Shown here piece by piece: positions 61,901-64,000 of a DNA stretch of 64,000 nt. Position 1 is the first letter of the stretch. Each line of letters starts with the position of its first letter. Both the position numbers and the translations under genes were made by a program. This DNA comes from Aculops lycopersici. Taxonomy: Eukaryota > Arthropoda > Arachnida > Trombidiformes > Eriophyidae. Location: positions 2,323,178 through 2,387,177 of the forward strand of contig WNKI01000001.1 in NCBI GenBank assembly GCA_015350385.1. Reading direction: 5' to 3'. A model generated the notes under the pieces. That model worked only from the letters and a program-made list of their open reading frames with translations, was not told the origin of the DNA and did no database searches.

Positions 61901-64000
61901 ATGGTTAAAAACAGTAATCAGAACAGTAATCAAAATTATTTGCAAAAATCACCCGATAATCAGTCTAGCTACACAGGAAATCTACCCGCCGAGGACTACG
62001 AGATTGACGACGACCTTGATGCTGTTGTCATTGAAGATGATATGATGAATCGAAACAACGGACAAGACAAGGAGGAAGAGGAGGAGGAGGAGCAACGTGA
62101 AGAGATTAAAATTGTTAGTCAAAATTGCAAGTTACACCATCACCATTTAGCGCAATCATTTAAAACTAGTCAGTTTGTTAGTGAAAAGTTTCCCGCAGTC
62201 AATTCTTCAAACTCGTCATCATCAACGACAAAACAGCAGCAGCAACAACAACAGCAAGTTGCCTCAAATTTAACCAGAAGATCTCAGTTGCAGGTGGCCA
62301 GCACTGCCGGCCAGCGGACGCCAGCTTCCGGTTTGAGGAGGCGTGGTCAGGCGGTTGTGAACCATGAGGCGAGTTGCAGGTTAGGTTCACCAGGTAATGC
62401 CACACGAAGTAACAGGTTGCAACGCTACATGTCCTTGGAGAATCTTAATCCCTCGAGTAGAGTTCAAGCGTCACTAGTGCAATATAATGACGAGTTTGAG
62501 TGTGCTGCTGATTACGCAAGACCAACTGTTGATTACATAGACAACAGAGGAGAAGCAAACACCAACTCAGCTAACTTGCGATGCCAACTGCCACTTCCTA
62601 CAAGCCGCCTCTTGACTAAGCAAACTAAGTTTTACTCTCGCTCCAATAGTGTCCTAGGGCAACCGGAAGTGCATCGACAAACGCACACAACAACTTGTTG
62701 CCTGCTCCAATCCCGAATACAAGCTCGAAATATGATCAAGTCAACACAGAGGAATGCAAAAACTTTGAACAATACCAATATGCAGAATAGAAACTTCCAA
62801 TGCTGCGCCTATGACTACCAACAGCAGCATCAACAAGAAAATTATGTGCAAAACTTTGCCACAACCTCAAATGGGCCACCGCTGGCAACCGGAAGTCACC
62901 TGTTGGCCAATGCAACAGGAAGTCGGGCGTGCACGCCGATGCATTTGGCGTCGCGTTTAACCAAGGCCAAGAGTATGGATAAGCTGAACATGAGTATAAC
63001 AAATTTAAATTACATCACAAACATTGGACTGCAACACCAACGCCAACTAGCAAGCGCACTGGCGACTCCAAGATTACCGATCTCATCGACCACAAGCAAC
63101 AAACTCTACCGCCAGCAACCGGCCGTTGGCTTTAGCCAACGCCAGCACAAGGCGCTCAGGTGCGCCACTAACACCTGTTGCATCGGTCAACAACTAATGA
63201 GCGGCACAGGTGAACTCATTCACGAGTCAAGAGCAGCGCAACTCTATCAGCAGGAGCAGTTGTCGTTGGGTCATCAGCAGCAACCGAGAGTGACGCCCAG
63301 AAACTCGAGAGCGACCACTTGTTGCTCAGCAGCGAGGTCAGTGGCGCAAAAAACTCGAAAGTCGCTGGTTGGCGGCAGATCGACGCCCAACAAGCAGCAG
63401 CAACAGCGTCAAATGAACAACCAATTTACTCGAAACCACAATTTCGGCCAATTGGACAACGAGGAAAGTGGATGCTGCGGCGGCGGCGGTTCACTGATTC
63501 AGGCAAAAAATCACTATCTCTCCTCGATAGAATTGTCGCAATTTGATCCACAACAACAGCAACAACAATATCAGCAACATAGAGGCTACCTGTTGGCGCC
63601 GACAGATCCATCGAGTGCACAGAATGGAAAGCAGAGTGTCACGACAACATCAACTATTCCAACCTCACAAAGTCCCGATTGTTTGTGTTGCTCGCCCAAG
63701 TTTCTTGCGGCCACTTGTTGCAATCCAGTGTCGCCCAATAACATAATTAGTACCGCTCGCCATCTTAAACAAACAGGTGAGATTTTGATGACAACAAAAC
63801 AGCAGCAGCAGCAGCAGCAACTAGCATCGCAGAGCCACCGGAGCAGAAGGTTCATGGTGAACCCAACGGATTGTGGTGCCACCACTGACTCGTCGGGCTA
63901 TCAATCGGCAAGCGCTAGCGGAATTGGTGTTTTGTCCTCTTCCAATGATAACCCCGATCAAAGACGACGAAATGTTGGCCAGGATCCGCGATTGTTGAGA
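49985..64000 (+). CDS. harmonin/whirlin-type multi-PDZ scaffold (dyschronic-like), partial
   Basis: Three exons: 49985-50063, 56966-57048 and 59687 to the window edge, still open (4,314 bases, no stop when read through). The junctions keep frame (phase 1, then phase 0) and reconstruct one PDZ: 'LGFSLRGG' | 'VGVFVSHVELNGEAQRKGLQ' | 'VGDQLIQVNGLEVNSATYDE'. The trailing 'SHVGRIPVQEKQGDPIKW' segment is typical of the harmonin/whirlin/PDZD7 group. A second PDZ (about 60466-60690) has 'FGCGVVKGP', 'GIFVQNVKPNSLAERVGLKP' and 'GDQLVQADGYLLNEMSFEEA'. The rest is about 1,100 residues of Gln/Asn/Ser/Thr-rich disorder with poly-Asp/Glu. Known roles of relatives: organising sensory and stereocilia complexes, and in flies clock output and channel localisation. 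The orthologue is not certain. Confidence 0.88.
50204..51157 (-). CDS. secreted protein nested antisense in a PDZ-gene intron, unrecognised
   Basis: 317 aa, intronless, ATG at 51157. A clear signal peptide ('MRLLVLVVATLTTISSSFLV', cleavage near 'VEAG') is followed by a helical Lys/Glu-rich chain with few Cys (single Cys in 'IAHCSRFLK', 'DVDCDLYKF', 'LEDCSAVP', 'AKVCPSS' and 'ASFCDSF'), no second membrane helix and no repeats. I do not recognise the family. The six or so spaced Cys suggest a disulfide-linked extracellular helical protein. It lies entirely inside intron 1 of the PDZ gene on the opposite strand. Confidence 0.75.
   Translation of the reverse strand: MRLLVLVVATLTTISSSFLVDQVEAGSKRLNDFNEIFSLAKSLESVQALISEDGQTKNSQEIRHDQMKVFVGEPKIAHCSRFLKQSQAVIDNYKGKAYEFVKDSNKSKDWFSKVATAFAGPINSMRGLSKFSPILQDMTERYESQGKTKGFLKEVDVDCDLYKFQIRILNQILFVLKAEIKYLISEPAHLINRAIYERLKQDKYISAHNFFEIRELTPKQREILIKFYNSQLNLDAIPIGQAIDHFEQPGSYVIGRILEDCSAVPDYVKSWKVAEAGRAKVCPSSTSDPSNNMFASEFKETRYAELASFCDSFSKSL
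52068..52092. repeat. (CCAA)n tandem repeat
   Basis: About six perfect units of CCAA in intron 1 of the PDZ gene. Confidence 0.85.
52751..52773. repeat. 11-bp perfect inverted repeat with 1-base spacer
   Basis: Arms AAACGCTTGTC and GACAAGCGTTT flank a single C. It is in intron 1 of the PDZ gene. It could be a palindromic protein-binding site or a chance palindrome. Confidence 0.7.
55318..55349. repeat. pentanucleotide repeat (ATATC)n / (GTATC)n
   Basis: About four ATATC-type units followed by two or three GTATC units, a single-base variant of the same unit. Confidence 0.85.
57049..59686 (+). other. intron 2 of the PDZ gene (2.6 kb)
   Basis: Donor GTAAGT at 57049 and acceptor AACATCAG ending at 59686. 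It contains a C9 run near 57800, an ACAC tract near 58150, and a dense set of CAACAGGT and CAACAAGTG words on both strands (for example 57909, 58236, 58332, 58481, 58994, 59083, 59277). No nested gene was found. Confidence 0.8.

Noticed and set aside
1..64000. CRISPR arrays, prokaryotic operons, tRNA or rRNA genes
   Set aside because: No regularly spaced direct repeats, no tRNA A/B-box pair that I could fold, and genes are spliced and polyadenylated.

Overview
The window is nuclear DNA of an animal. It contains spliced genes for a Par-1/MARK kinase with a KA1 tail, a voltage-gated calcium channel alpha2/delta subunit and a harmonin/whirlin-type PDZ scaffold, plus an ABCG half-transporter and nuclear-encoded mitochondrial proteins. 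Most housekeeping genes lie in one uninterrupted exon, introns are few, and intergenic gaps in the central part are often under 1 kb. Disordered tracts are rich in Gln, Asn and Thr. I infer an arthropod-like ecdysozoan with intron-poor genes, possibly a mite; nothing in the sequence fixes the species.

Layout. 0-16.7 kb: a possible terminal exon, a mucin-like membrane protein, a TAF1A homologue (minus), a BTB-only protein followed directly by a damaged partial copy of TAF1A, a PPM1H-type PP2C phosphatase, and an alpha2/delta gene in two exons. 16.7-25.8 kb: about 9 kb with no convincing gene, holding microsatellites, GA tracts and one weak exon candidate; it is probably 5' regulatory or intronic DNA of par-1. 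25.8-31.1 kb: par-1 in four coding exons. 31.6-49.4 kb: a compact run of SPOUT1 (-), an SLC38-type transporter (+), SBDS (+), phosphatidylserine decarboxylase (+), a secreted Cys-rich protein (+), ABCG (-), NDUFB11 (+), SIRT1 (+), BCAP31 (+), LTV1 (-), MRPS10 (+) and NIP7 (-). 50-64 kb: a PDZ scaffold gene whose first PDZ is split over three exons across 6.9 and 2.6 kb introns. An unrelated secreted-protein gene is nested antisense in intron 1, and the third coding exon stays open to the window end.

Functionally, several genes concern ribosome production or mitochondrial translation (TAF1A, SPOUT1, SBDS, LTV1, NIP7, MRPS10). Two others serve mitochondrial energy and lipid metabolism (NDUFB11, PISD). 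The large, regulatory-rich loci at 16.7-31 kb and 50-64 kb carry a polarity kinase and a PDZ scaffold.

The most unusual signal is a strong local excess of two related short motifs, CAACAGGT and CAACAAGTG (either strand), in 51-64 kb. They occur in introns and also in all three reading frames of the PDZ gene's giant exon, so the cause appears to act on DNA and not on protein. Other notable points are the recombinant TAF1A copy with unequal divergence along its length, a similar upstream block shared by NDUFB11 and MRPS10, and a convergent MRPS10/NIP7 pair whose poly(A) signals lie in or on the coding ends.
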